A DNA stretch of 64,000 nt, taken from assembly GCA_014898425.1 (NCBI GenBank), contig RCSZ01000019.1, positions 310,001 to 374,000 on the forward strand. Direction: 5' to 3'. The notes under the pieces were generated by a model, which saw only the letters and a list, made by a program, of their open reading frames with translations, ran no database searches and was not told the DNA's origin. Position numbers and translations under genes: made by a program. Of the stretch, positions 36,459-48,082 are shown in pieces. This DNA is from Botryotinia globosa. Its lineage: Eukaryota; Ascomycota; Leotiomycetes; Helotiales; Sclerotiniaceae. Position 1 is the first letter of the stretch, and each line of letters opens with the position of its first letter.

Positions 36459-37887
36459 ATGTCCGTTGAAAGAATCAGCTCAATTGTTAAGCATTTGGCT
36501 CCTGGTACATCAGGATTGTCTGCAATGTAAGTAAACATTCCAGCCCCTTCATCACTAAACACATGCTAATCACAATCTTGTAAATAGTACCTCGAAAAAT
36601 GCCGACGATATTGTTATCACACTTGCAGTTCGTACACCATTAGCAAAGGGATTCAAGGGAGGATTCAAAGATACAAAGCTTGACTATCTCATCTATGCCC
36701 TTCTCCAGAAAGTCAGAGAAAAGTCCAACCTCGATCCAGCTCTTGTTGAAGATATCTGCTGTGGAAATGTAAGCACCTTGAGAGATTCCTCTTGCAAAAG
36801 CAACAAGTATTAATGATATGACAGGTTAGCGATGGTAATGCCGCATACAAACTTCGTGCCGCCGCCTTGGCAGCAGGATTCCCCAATACAGCCGGAGCCT
36901 CTATTGTAAACCGATTCTGCTCCTCAGGTCTCAAGGCCACCCAAGATATCGCGAACCAAATTGCTGAAGGTAGCATTGATATTGGTATTGCCATGGGTGC
37001 AGAGATGATGTCGATTGGAGGCGATAAACTCGAGGGTACTTTCCACCCCGATATTCTCAAGTGCCAAGATGCTGCCGATTGCATGCAACCTATGGGACAA
37101 ACATCTGAGAATGTAGGAAAGGACTTCAACATTACTCGTGAACAACAAGACAAATATGCAGCAGAGAGTTATCAGCGCGCAGAGCGTGCTCAAAAGGCTG
37201 GATTGTTCGACGATGAGATCGTACCAATTGTTGCGGAGGTTAAGGACCCAAAGACTGGAGAAGTCAAGAAGGTTACTTTGACAAGGGATGAGGGTCCAAG
37301 ATACGGAACTACCTTCGAGAGCTTGAACAAGATCAGACCCGCTTTCCCAGCATATGGTGACAGATCTACTGCTGGAAACTCCAGTCAGGTCACTGACGGT
37401 GGTACGTAACACAATCCATAAGCCACTCTATCAATATATATGCTAACAAAAACTCACAGCCGCCGCTGTTATCCTTATGAAGCGTTCCCGCGCCATCGAG
37501 CTCGGCCAACCAATTCTCGCCAAATTTGTTGGGGCCACCGTAGCAGGTCTCGCTCCACGTATTATGGGTATTGGTCCATCCATCGCTATACCAAAACTCC
37601 TTACCAAATACAACCTCACTATCGACGATTGTGATGTCATCGAGCTTAACGAAGCATTCGCTTCCATGGCCGTATACTGCAAAGATTTCCTTAAGATTCC
37701 TCACGAGAAGATGAACATTAGAGGTGGTGCTATTGCACTTGGCCACCCATTGGGTACAACTGGTACTCGACAAATCGTTACCGGATTGAGTGAGTGCAGG
37801 AGACAAAAGAAGAAGATTTTGTTGACTAGCATGTGTATTGGTACTGGACAGGGAATGGCAGGTTTGTTTGTTAATGAACAGTTGTAA
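36459..37887 (+). CDS. POT1: Peroxisomal 3-ketoacyl-CoA thiolase
   Basis: Four exons (36459-36526, 36588-36768, 36825-37401, 37460-37887) give 417 residues. It catalyses the last step of fatty-acid beta-oxidation. The N-terminus contains RISSIVKHL, an exact PTS2 peroxisomal signal (R-I-X5-H-L) at residues 5-13. Catalytic elements are the nucleophilic Cys in NRFCSSGL, VIELNEAFA, the His of GGAIALGHPLGTTG and the second Cys in TSMCIGTGQG. Introns are 56-61 bp and each restores conserved sequence. PTS2 distinguishes it from mitochondrial acetyl-CoA acetyltransferase. Confidence 0.96.
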
Positions 37888-38776
37888 GATTTATATGCGA
37901 TGGGGTATTGATATCTAATGGTTAAGGTTTTGGTGCATTGAATGTAGTATCATTTTGTTAAATATAAAATCGTTTCTACCTTCAGTTTTTTTGGTTCAAG
38001 ATTACCTATGATGTGATGTGAAGGCTTCGCTTATGTGGTACAGTAAACATATGAACTCGTTTGACCCATTCACTTTAAATGGAGGTTGGATCCTTCGCCT
38101 CGCCTCTCGCATCCCTTCAAGCTACCTCACAAATCTTTTCCAGTTGACTACCTAGGTAACGTCTATAGATTAAGCACAAAGCTATACCATTCAATCTATC
38201 CCGAGGTGGAAAAACTATACTAACAGACTATCTAATCTTACCTACTTCTCCCATCCCTTTCATCATTACCACCTACCTTCCTCCACATCATTCACTCAAC
38301 CCTTCGCATCCTATCTCATCTCATCGAGCAAAAAAACAAGAAATTATACAGCAGTGGAGATTCACGGTAAGCGCCTACACAAATATTAATCCACAGATCT
38401 GGAACATGTGTATGAGAGTGGGTATTTTGGAAATCGAGGCGGATCGCGTGCTTGGATATTGGGCTCCTCGGGAATGGCGTTTTCATATCGTCATTTTATG
38501 GTCTTTTCTGGATGCAGTTTCCTGTTCTCCGGCTACTGGGAAACTAATGTGAATTTATGTTCGGAGGGGATCTAAGCTGTAGTATCAAAGGAATATAGGT
38601 TGGGCATTCGTGATACAGTTTGCAGTCACCAGCTTGTCAAAAGCTCAAGTCGCAGAACACACGTATTTTTAGATCACAATTTGCAATATGGAGTTAAGTA
38701 ATGAAGATAGTCATTGAGACTTTTAATACAACATCCAGCATTTCACCCACCCTGTCAACTATCCTTGCGTGTCAGT
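37888..38776. other. Convergent spacer
   Basis: This lies between the thiolase and the CVNH-LysM gene, both 3' ends. Pyrimidine-rich sequence lies near 38230-38330. I see no gene. Confidence 0.5.
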
Positions 38777-40022
38777 CTAGACAAATTGCAAGCACCCATT
38801 GTTGTTTCCAATTCTCTCATCCAAGTTCAGAGTACTGGTGTGCCACGATGGAGCAAGCTCAGCTTCGAGCTCTTGTCCGCCGCGCGCCAGTCTCACATTT
38901 CTCGCAGACGCACCGAAGTTACCACCGCCACGGCCACCGCCGCCAGGAACCTGTAAGTTCTGACCGGGCCAGATTTGGTCGGGGTTGCTGATGTTGTTGT
39001 GTCTAGCAAGCTCCTCATACGAGCAGTGGGAGAAGCGGTCGGCGATGGCTCGGAGTGTGTCGCCCTGTTGGACAGTGTATGTCGAGCCACCGTGGCTGCT
39101 ACCGGAAGACCAGCGCAAGCTGCCATTGTCGTTCTCGATGTATCTGTTCAGACTGATGGTGCTAGATTGGTAGGAACCATCTGTGCGGCGGCACTGAGCG
39201 TGCAGGTTGTAGTCACCGTGAGTATCGAGGCGAACTTCGTTGGACGAAGTGGTGAAGTTTCCACCAAAGTCACCTCGGGCACGCTCGTCACCTCGGGAAC
39301 GGTCGCCTCGGGAACGGTCACCACTTCTGGAACGACTTCGAGAACGACTTCGGGAACGACGCGAACTGCAACTGCTGCTGCGGCGGCGGCGACGTTGAGG
39401 TGGTGGGCCGCCGTGCTGCTGATTGTATTTCTCGCGCTTCAGTCGCTCCTCCTGCTCTTTCTCCCACTTCTTCTTCTCGTCGTGCTCGTCCTTCCAGTCA
39501 CCTACTGCGTCTTGTGTCTTGTGTCCTGCAAAGGCACCAGTCAAGGCACCGATGACCGTGCCTGCAACGCCATGACCTGCTTGTCCACCTAGCTTGTGTC
39601 CACCATAAGCACCGGCTGCACCTCCGGCGATGCCACCCATGATACCACGATCACCCTCTGGATCACCCTCACCGCCGTACTGGTTCTGGAAGCCTTGGTT
39701 GTGCGAGTTGCGTCCTGAGTTGGAAGAGTGTGCTGCTGTACTGGGGTACTTGAATTTGTTAGTCTAGACAACAAAATCCGAGGAAATAACTTACCTGCTG
39801 GTATTGAGAAGGGTCCTGGCCATAGCCTCCCTGGCCGCCGCCATATGGCTGCTGGCCCATGTGTTGCTGCTGTTGACCTTGGTTGTAGTATTCACTAGCC
39901 TCGCCCTGGGGCTGTTGGCCATATCCCCCTTGCTGACCGTAACCACCTTGCTGACCATATCCTCCTCCTTGCTGGCCATATCCTCCTCCTTGCTGACCGT
40001 ATCCTCCTTGGTTGTAAGACAT
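38777..40022 (-). CDS. CVNH domain split by LysM, with GYGQQ repeats and glycine zipper
   Basis: Two exons (40022-39795, 39748-38777; 46-bp intron) give 399 residues. The order is: residues 1-76, six or so (G)GYGQQ(G) repeats, Gln/Gly/Tyr-rich and prion-like; about 110-150, a glycine-zipper stretch (GGIAGGAAGAYGGHKLGGQA); about 155-235, a charged segment with poly-Arg and an (RS)n run; about 235-295, first half of a cyanovirin-N homology domain (RLDTHGDYNLHAQCRRTDGS); about 300-347, a LysM module (YTVQQGDTLRAIADRFSH, then PDQIWPGQNLQVP); about 350-399, second CVNH half ending NNNGCLQFV. LysM inside CVNH is the known type III CVNH-LysM arrangement of filamentous fungi; CVNH binds mannosides and LysM binds chitin oligomers. 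There is no signal peptide, so any secretion would be unconventional. Confidence 0.92.
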
Positions 40023-41957
40023 ATTGATAGTTAAAGAGTTGTGAAGGGATTAATTAAGGATGTGTGATTTGCAAAATCGCAGTGTATTCTTCTCCATGGA
40101 GCCATCTCCTTATATACTGCCTCAGCTCCCTCCTGTGGGGCCATCATATGCTGTGCCATCATGCATCATTCATGAGTTGTCTGCACCATGCCGACACCGC
40201 CACGTTCCGCGCAGCCGACTTTGTGGAGTTGTGCTACAGTCTATCATCAATCCACCTCAGCCACAACATGGGCCAATAGGGCAGACAGTCTGACTCGGGC
40301 TGTCTGAGGGTCTGAAATGGGAGTGGAACGCCAAGGCCGTACCCAATCGAATGAACTGCCGATATTCCGTTTAGCATCCCGGTGAGCCAGTCAGAACTGG
40401 GAATTTTGAACTATTTTTACCTTTTCTCTTTACACAGGCTACTCTACAGGTCAGGTGATTAGCCACGGTGTTTCAACCATTCTTATTGTACTACGAAGTA
40501 GTCGATCTAATGACGCCTTTAGAAGAATTTCCAAGTATCAAATGCCTAATAATTGTCGATGTAATGGATTGATTGAATTGAAACGTAAGTTAGGTGTGTT
40601 ACGAAACTCTCAATACATTTGTTGCGTATAGCGTATTCATTTGGTAATTTGGCCTGTACGAAAGTAGGGGTGAGCTTGAATTAGATTGCTTTTAAATGGG
40701 GCAATTCGATTGGAAAATAGATAGAAATAAGGTAGTAGGTACGTGGAAGTATTGATGATTAACCTATCGAATGAACGAATCAAATAGCGCTGCTGGTGTT
40801 TTCCGTAGCTCTAATCCAGATTCTACATGAGCCTTATATTTTTAATCCCTGCCTAGTGCAACACAAATTACCAAATAAATACTGTATCTATGTGTCTGTG
40901 CCCAGACGAGAATATACAATACAAGCCACTTCTCTTCGGTTCTATGGTCGTATGTGGTGGAGATGTGGTTGAAAGGGGGAATATATTTGGAGTAAGATTG
41001 GAAGCGAAGTGATGGGTGTCCCTGGATATATTCCATGATGTTCTACGAGAGTATTTATGGGTTGGCTGTACGTCTCGATGGCTTCGTAAATAAGGATAGC
41101 TGTGCTTGCTGCTCGGAGCAATGCGATAGATTTGAGGGATAGAATGTGAAAATCTTGTGTAATCTAGTATAATAATTTCCAGACATCTATGATGGATAAG
41201 AATATTCCCGCTATCAGGATTCAGGACCTTTAGAATTGTGACTCGCCTTATGAAATCGTCCATCAATGTATATTGGTAAAGTTTCCCCTTGCCTTTACCT
41301 TCCATAGCTGGGTAGGTATCTTGCTTTGTGGAATTTGTTTCGAAACTCAGGACTCCAGACTACCAAGATCCAGGCTCTGCATCAAAGTTCTCTGGCTGTT
41401 TGCATTTGATTTTATGATGATTAATACATCCCTGATTATGATATTCCACTTTTGCGAGATGGGTAGGTAAGCTTTGAATCAATACAAATTTTAACCGAAT
41501 AGCAAGATGGTCGGTTCAGTTGATAGTGCCAGCAGAAACAACCGAAGACCAGCTTTATGTGACTATTAGCCCAGGAGACCAGAGGTCAGGTAAGTATCAA
41601 AATGATACTTCCTGTGCTTTGTGCTGTATATAGTCCGACGACAACGACTATTTCACAGTATGCGGGTTGCCAACAGAAAGAACACATCAGAATCACCAAG
41701 GGTTGATACGAATCCCAAGACCGGATTCAGGCGCATGAATTTGGTCCCTTTGGGATATTCTCCCCCCAGCTGAGGAATAATCTAGAGGGATCCAAATCGA
41801 AGGTTACGGATGATCCATGATTTCTCAACAGGCTGGTTCAGACGATACATAAGATTCTCGATTTAAAACAAAGTGTATCTCACAGAACAATCGAAACTTT
41901 CAACTCACTTGCGAACTATTCAACAAGAAGAACAACAGTCAATATCACGGAAATGAG
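40023..41957. other. Long spacer
   Basis: About 1.9 kb between the divergent CVNH-LysM and RBR genes. A minus-strand frame (40868-41305) is open for 145 codons but shows no domain. I see nothing else; both promoters lie here. Confidence 0.5.
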
Positions 41958-42987
41958 ATGCCTCTCCAAAATGCAAAAGACGCGGCTACAAAGGTTGTTC
42001 CTCTCCCTCAGACCATTTTTTCTCAACCCCTCTCAGCCTACAATATCCCACTCATAAAACGCATACTCTCCATATTCTATCAACAAAGCACTATCAGACA
42101 GCGCGAACCACGAATTAGTCTCCTACATAAGCTCGCTCGTGTTGAGCAAAGTCGAACAGACAAAGTGAGAGATGCTGTAGCTCAACTTCTTCGTCTCAAT
42201 ATACCCATCACTAGAGCTGCTGTTAAGGCAGGGCCTCACGATGAAGACGTAGATGGAGAGCTTACGGGAGTAGAAGAGGGCACGGATTGTGAGGTTTGTT
42301 TGCGAGCTTTACCCCCAGAAAGCTTTCCTCAACAAGACATTGCAAGCAAATGCGAACACAAGGCACATATGTGTACGTCGTGTCTGGAACAAGCTGTTGT
42401 GGCGAACGTAGAGAGCAACTCTTGGGACACCATACGTTGTCCATACTCCAATTGTGAAAGGTTGTTGGATTCAAGTGTTGTCAGGAAGTGCCTCAAAGGA
42501 AGCCTACTTGAGAAGTATGCAACCTTGGGATATTGGCAGCCATATTGGAAGCTAACCGTAGGATAGTTATAACAAGTACATCGATAAGCTAGAGATCCGC
42601 AACCTGCCGAACTTTCGATGGTGCTTGAACCCTAGTGGGTGTAGTGATGGTCAAGTCCGCAACAGTAGTAGCAAAAACCTCAAAATCGCATGTCATACAT
42701 GCGAATTTGAAATGTGTTTTTCATGTCAGACACCGTGGCACGAGGGGATGATCTGTCCGCAGAGCTACAATGACGCAAGTATCTTAAAGTCAGCTAATCT
42801 GATTAGGCACACGACAAAACCGTGTCCACGGTGTAAGGCACCCACCTTTGTTGAAAAGAAAGACATAGGGTGTGGTAATATTGTTTGTAGGTTTAAATTC
42901 CATATTTAGTGCCTGAGTAAGCTGATTAAAATAGGTTTCTGTGGTCTCGGATGGAACTGGAAAGGGGTCCGCTATAGAGCGGGGTAA
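41958..42987 (+). CDS. RBR-type E3 ubiquitin ligase, short C-terminus
   Basis: Three exons (41958-42514, 42567-42886, 42935-42987) give 309 residues. The RING1-like module starts CEVCLRALPPESFP and continues with CEHKAHMCTSCL and RCPYSNCERLL. The IBR region has WCLNPSGC, CHTCEFEMCFSCQTPWHEG. The third module begins CPRCKAPTFVEKKDIGCGNIVC, matching the start of RING2 with the presumed catalytic Cys, but the last exon gives only FCGLGWNWKGVRYRAG before a stop, so the final zinc ligands of RING2 are missing. RBR ligases pass ubiquitin through a thioester on RING2. It may be intact but divergent, or truncated. The substrate is unknown. Confidence 0.8.
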
Positions 42988-43636
42988 CTTCAACACTCAA
43001 CATTACTATCGATTCAGATAGCTCTCAGAAGAAGGTGCTAGCCTGGATAGGCATATAATGTATAGTTAGGTCGATTTCAGAGCCCTAAGGGGTATGGATG
43101 GCATAATGGTAGCCAAATCCATTGCAATGAAATTCATTTTTTCTCCCCCCAAGATGCGAAATATTCTTCCTTTTTGGCTGCGAGCAGGAGTCGAGTAGCA
43201 GAATAAGTCAATTGATCGCTGTTAGTTCGATAGCCTCTCCAAGTCAACAGTAAATCCAAAGTATCAAGGGTACTGAGAATAAACGAGACACATTCCCATT
43301 TTGTGTGCAAAATATCCAAATGCGCATGCATGGATTCATCCAAACAGCTTCGGTAGCACTGAGAGACACTTGCCCCCATTCCCGGGAGACTAACCTTTAG
43401 CTTAAAGATCTCGTGCCGAAGTACGCTAAGATCGGTCAGACTCATCCTTAGCTCCACTCGAGTGATCATCAATTATGACGTCTAGAACACGGAACTATTT
43501 GGAATTGGCCCTTAGATCTTATGAGCTCATAGTCTGCTAGCAATTGCTCCGGGCCATTGTTGAGAACTCCTTTTCAAAATGCAATCGTAAGCCAGCTTCA
43601 TATCGACATACCATAAACAAACATAAACTATAGAAA
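42988..43636. other. Spacer
   Basis: No supported gene; a minus-strand frame (43134-43472) lacks a domain. The MAPEG promoter lies at the end. Confidence 0.5.
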
Positions 43637-44220
43637 ATGTCTGCCCTCTTCGATACAACTCGCAACTTGTCCCTATTCGGTGTAAGAATCCCAGCTCCGA
43701 ATCGATCAATGGCAATTTCTCACATCTGTACAGGTCCCCGCAGCATGGCTCCTGGCCCACGCCCCTCATATGTACGCTGCGATCTCGTCTGGATGCTTTG
43801 ATAATCGATCCCCCAGAGACTTCCCAAAGAGTCTCGAAGCCGATCAAAGGCTCGATAAGGCTGTAAGTTCCCCTAGCCAATACTTATCTCTCGTTGCATA
43901 GAAAACTAACATCTTCACAGAAAAAGAGCCGGATTCGCCGAGCCCACGCCGCCGGAGCCAATGGCTACGAAAGCATCGGTCTTTTTGCTTCTGCGGTGGT
44001 CGCTGGGAACGTGGCGGGACTTTCCCACACAACACTGAATACCCTGACTGGAGGATATTTAATCAGTCGCGCGGTTTATAATTTCATCTATATAAACAAT
44101 GAGAGTCAAGGGGCAGCAGCAGCAAGAAGCTTGGCTTGGCTTTTTGGAATTGGACAGATTTTCACGTTGTTCATCAAAAGTGGCAACCTCCTCACAAACA
44201 AGGCTGCAAACTTGTTGTAA
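43637..44220 (+). CDS. MAPEG-family membrane protein
   Basis: Three exons (43637-43681, 43734-43862, 43921-44220) give 157 residues. The family signature RAHAAGANGYESIGLFASAVVAG follows the third exon start, and four hydrophobic segments are visible, as in microsomal glutathione transferases and relatives. MAPEG proteins are trimeric integral membrane enzymes that act on lipophilic electrophiles with glutathione; many fungal members are uncharacterised. The first exon encodes only MSALFDTTRNLSLFG. Introns are 52 and 58 bp. Confidence 0.88.
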
Positions 44221-44544
44221 ATAGACGAGAAAGCGTATGAATCACATGATATCGGACTGTACATACTTCCACGGAACCATTCGATGGCTTCGTGAGCCTG
44301 TTACAAGATTGGGTGAATACTTTCGGACTTTACGTCGTCTCTGTTTGAAAAATGAGATTCTTCGAATTAAATTAGAATAAATGGAGAGAAGTACTCATTA
44401 GAGATTCGTGATGAAGTTCAACCATCATCACATGATCTGGCGAGCTAATGCATCTCGCATACGGTAGATATATATTGATCTACCTCGTATCATGGGGATA
44501 ATGACACGCTATCGAATACTTGAAAAAGAGGGTAGGTAGAAGGG
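44221..44544. other. Spacer
   Basis: MAPEG trailer; nothing else seen. Confidence 0.5.
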
Positions 44545-44650
44545 CTACAGAAAAACTTGGCTATACCGGACTGGGATATACCGGAATCTTGGATATACCG
44601 GATTTGATTGGTCGAAAATCCCAGTCCGGTATAACCAAGTTCTTCTGTAG
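44545..44650. repeat. Hairpin element with 33-bp inverted arms
   Basis: The left arm (44545-44577) and right arm (44618-44650) are reverse complements with two mismatches, around a 40-bp centre that itself repeats GGATATACCGGA. Both ends are CTACAG/CTGTAG. I see no target-site duplication. It may be a miniature inverted-repeat element or a structured RNA. Confidence 0.85.
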
Positions 44651-44893
44651 ATGCTTCATCGGCTTCGCTAACTTTGAGGCGTTCCTGAATATCGTAGGAT
44701 TCCAAGATTCCTTCGATTCTCTCCACATTCGGCGGGTCTTCACCCGCGCCGATGAACTATACCATTTACTGACGTCACCATTCCTTATCAAGCGGCCTGC
44801 TTAAGGGAAGTTTTGGAATTTACCTGCAATATATATATTGTAGCAGTTCATGATGAATCTCTGGAGTTTACACAAATATATCAAAGAACGACC
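44651..44893. other. Epimerase upstream region
   Basis: Short region between the hairpin and the epimerase ATG; nothing else seen. Confidence 0.4.
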
Positions 44894-45929
44894 ATGTCTA
44901 ACAACACCATACCAACAGTCGAGGGGGGCAAGAGAATAGTAAGTGGCCAATAATTATACCGATGAACTCTTGATTGAAGATATATAGGTCTTCACAGGAG
45001 GTAGTGGCAAAGCAGGGCGCCATGTTATCCCATATTTACTCTCCAAAGGACACAGGGTCTTAAATCTTGACCTGATTCCATTCCCAGATCCATCTGTTGA
45101 TGTATACACACTCAAAACGGACCTCACAGATTCAGGTCAAGTTTTCAATGCCTTCACATCCCATTTCAACATGTCCGGATACTATGAAGGACCGGTGCCT
45201 GGTCCTCCAGATGTGGTCATACATTTTGCTGGTAGAACGCTCTATCCTCCCTCATCGACCGTACAATTCTAACCAGCACCAGCCTATGCCCGAAACATGC
45301 TTGTACCTGACAGCGAACTCTTTCAAGCCAACACTCGTAGCACATACAACGTCATTGAAGCAGCTAGCAAACTTGGTGTGAAGAAGGTCATAATAGCTAG
45401 CTCCGAAACGGTGTATGGAGTATGTTTCGCACAAGGAGATACCGATTATCATTTCTTTCCTCTGGAGGAAGACTATGATGTTGAGCCCGAAGATTCTTAT
45501 GCTCTATCCAAGATATGTGGCGAGAAGACTGCTCGTACATTTGCGAAACGGTTCAAGTCAGATATATATGCGTTGAGAATTGGGAATGTGATTGAACCGC
45601 ATGAGTATAAAAGAGACTTTCCGGGTTTCATGGAAGATCCTATGTGTAGGAAACGAAATGCCTGGAGTTATATTGATGCAAGGGATTTGGGTCAAATTTG
45701 TGATTTGGCGATCAAGAAAAATGACCTAGGGTTTCAAGTCTTCAATGCCACAAATGATGGCATCACAATACCTGGGGAAGAAAAGACAGAAGATTTTTTG
45801 AAGAGAGTTTGTCCAGGAACGAAGACTACAAGAAAGTTGGGAGAGAGGGAAGCACCATTGAGCAACAGAAAGCTCAGAGAAGTATTGGGATTCAAGGAAC
45901 TTCATGACTGGCGTAACTATCTCAATTGA
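44894..45929 (+). CDS. NAD(P)-dependent epimerase/dehydratase (extended SDR)
   Basis: Three exons (44894-44938, 44988-45231, 45277-45929) give 313 residues. The nucleotide-binding loop VFTGGSGKAGRHV is rebuilt by the first intron. It is followed by an acidic end of beta-2 (LNLDLIP), VVIHFAG, the Ser of IIASSETVYG and the catalytic YALSK, in which Tyr and Lys are spaced by three residues. These are extended-SDR hallmarks; the family includes sugar-nucleotide epimerases and related dehydratases. The substrate cannot be told. It lies next to the AT-rich island but is itself intact and of normal composition. Confidence 0.9.
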
Positions 45930-46239
45930 GAGAAGGAAAGAAATGCAACTCGGGGAGCTCCCTGTTGACAAGATGATATCAACTCTGGCTTTGCAAATCT
46001 CTTCACAAAGTAGCGTTCAGCATCTCGAATTCATACGCCTCATGCAAAGGCGAAGCCATATTCGGTAGTGAGCATACCTCAAATAATACCAGATGGTTTG
46101 ATTTGAAGCCTGATACTGCCATCTAAATGCCGGGCCCAGAACCTTGATTCCAATTTCCCACATTTTCTTATCAAATACCTACCCCACTTGGAGTCGACCA
46201 CCCTACTTTCGGGCCACCTCTGTTTTGGGCCACCCTTTC
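45930..46239. other. Left flank of the AT island
   Basis: Ordinary-composition sequence; GGGCCACC occurs twice near 46200-46226, right at the edge of the AT-rich block. Confidence 0.5.
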
Positions 46240-47215
46240 ACATCAAAAAATCACTTTATTAATCTATCAATATCTCTATTAATATAAAATACAATTTAAA
46301 TTATTTTTGATTTATATTAAAAAATTAAGATTTTTAGGATTTTTTTAAATTGAGATTTAGAATTTTAAAATATAGATTTTTAAATTTGTATTTTATACAT
46401 ATATAATCTTTAATAACTTTTTAAATAATAATTATTAAAAGAATTTTTTTTTGAAAGTTTTGAATCTGAATTTATAAAGAGATTTTCAAAAAAAATTCAA
46501 AAAAGTAAATAGATATAGAGATATAGTTTAAATAGTTAAAAATAATCCCTGTAATTTCAGGAATAACTTTTTAAATATTTAACTATGAAGATTTTATTTT
46601 TATTTTTCTTAGAACTTTTAAAAAGAATCTTTATAATTTTTATGAAGTTTTAAATCTGTATATGATTTCTATTCAAATTGAAAATCGACATTGGTACGGA
46701 AGTAGTATAGAAGATGAACGAGGTTCTCATTTATGCTATGTAGAGGCTATTTTTATGTAAGAGTTCTGACTTCTCCTTATCGCATATGTAACGCTTTTCC
46801 AGCTAAAATATAGGATTATTCAATTTTTCATACCCTAGTTTATTTCTTATTATAAAAGATAAAATTAGATTTTTTTTTAAAAAAATATTATTTAACTAAT
46901 CAAATTTTATAAAAAAATAAATAAAATATTTTTATTTATTTTTTGAAATAGGATTTGAAAGGATTAAAGTTGAAAATTCTAAATTTTGATGAAAATTCGC
47001 TTATTTTATATAGGGAAAATATTATATATTAGAATTTTTGAAAAAATTCGATTTCAATATTATATAATTATTCAACAAAAATAATAAAAAATATTTCGAA
47101 TAATTTTTTATATTTTGATTTCAATTATTTATTATTTTCGATTTTTTTAAAAAAATAAAAATAAAGATTTAATTAAAATATTCAATATAATAATTTATAT
47201 AGGAAAACCTCATTT
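46240..47215. repeat. AT-rich island, probably a RIP-degraded repeat
   Basis: Nearly 1 kb is overwhelmingly A and T with sharp edges, no open frame and no surviving domain; only a moderate patch near 46690-46800 is less extreme. This composition is typical of transposon copies mutated by repeat-induced point mutation. No terminal repeats can be recognised, so the original element is unknown. Confidence 0.75.
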
Positions 47216-47407
47216 TTGCAGGGATTTTGTCACATTTGTCACAGAGATGCAGTGAGCAGATGCCAGAATTCTTACCTATGTACCCTGGTGCGCTAGTATT
47301 AGCGTACCAATTACACTATCATAAACTCTCAAACCTGTATCCCCACCCACGGATGTCATTGCATTATATAGTTAAAACTCATCCACTCCTACAACAATAA
47401 CATAACA

Positions 47408-47493
47408 TCTTTGATGGTCTAACGGTCATGATTTCCGCTTGTCAATAACATTGCAAGTCGCGGGAGACCGGGGTTCGACTCCCCGTCAGAGAG
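47408..47493 (+). tRNA. tRNA-Asp(GTC) with a 14-nt intron
   Basis: The acceptor stem TCTTTGA pairs fully with TCAGAGA (one T-G wobble), with discriminator G. The T arm is a perfect CGGGG-TTCGACT-CCCCG hairpin, and the anticodon stem TCCGC pairs with GCGGG. The loop between them is 21 nt, fitting a seven-base loop TTGTCA...C with anticodon GTC, interrupted one base after the anticodon by a 14-nt intron. The D arm is atypical but resembles fungal tRNA-Asp. The B box GGTTCGACTCC is intact. Confidence 0.85.
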
Positions 47494-48082
47494 TTCCTTC
47501 ACATAGAATTCCATGAATCTCATGTTCACATTCATTTTTTGCAATTTTTTGCAATTTTTGTTAATGTTACGAATTTTTCTGCCATCAAATTTTTAGCCGA
47601 GGCGATAATTTTTGGGTGTGGTGAGTGAGCGTAGCGGGGAAGTTAGTGGGGTGTGGAACCTTTTTTCTTCGAGTGGGGTTTCTTGCTGAAGGAGAGAGCG
47701 GCGATCGGGATGAGAACTTTCTGGTTTGATCAATGGTGATCATGCAGCGTCTATTTAGTGCCAGACGAAGGTTGCATCCACTGGTAGTGAAGCGACAAAT
47801 ACCATCGACATAACGAAAACTGCTATCGCAAAGGGCTGTCAATTCATCATGCTTTGCTTGAAAACCTCTTGTTGATAGCCTGACTTGTTAGTCATATGTT
47901 GTTTTGAAGGTGCGAGAGGAACAAGGAATATCATCGGTTTTATCGATGATTGCCATTCAGCTTTGCTTGCAGCTGGGCTTGTTGACCCTGAGGTCATTCG
48001 TCCTTTGCTCTCGGCACGGCTGATATACTCGTTCAGTTCTTGTGCTTCACCTCTAGTAACAGTTACCATTGTAGTTGTCCTA
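47494..48082. other. Spacer after the tRNA
   Basis: Two ATTTTTTGCA repeats near 47535-47560 could act as Pol III termination signals. Open frames on both strands between 47585 and 48153 have no domain; part of them may be degraded methyltransferase sequence. Confidence 0.4.

Noticed and set aside
38975..39592. 205-codon plus-strand open frame inside the CVNH-LysM gene
   Set aside because: Antisense shadow; Thr/Val/Ala-rich only because of Ser/Arg/Gly codons on the other strand.
40868..41305. 145-codon minus-strand open frame in the long spacer
   Set aside because: His/Ser/Tyr-rich with no domain; composition like non-coding AT-moderate sequence.
45415..45470. Possible intron at GTATGT after TVYG in the epimerase
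   Set aside because: The read-through sequence (VCFAQGD) fits the family and stays in frame, so no intron is needed.
46240..47215. Mitochondrial insertion as source of the AT island
   Set aside because: No mitochondrial gene fragment or intron core is visible; the composition fits a RIP-mutated repeat better.
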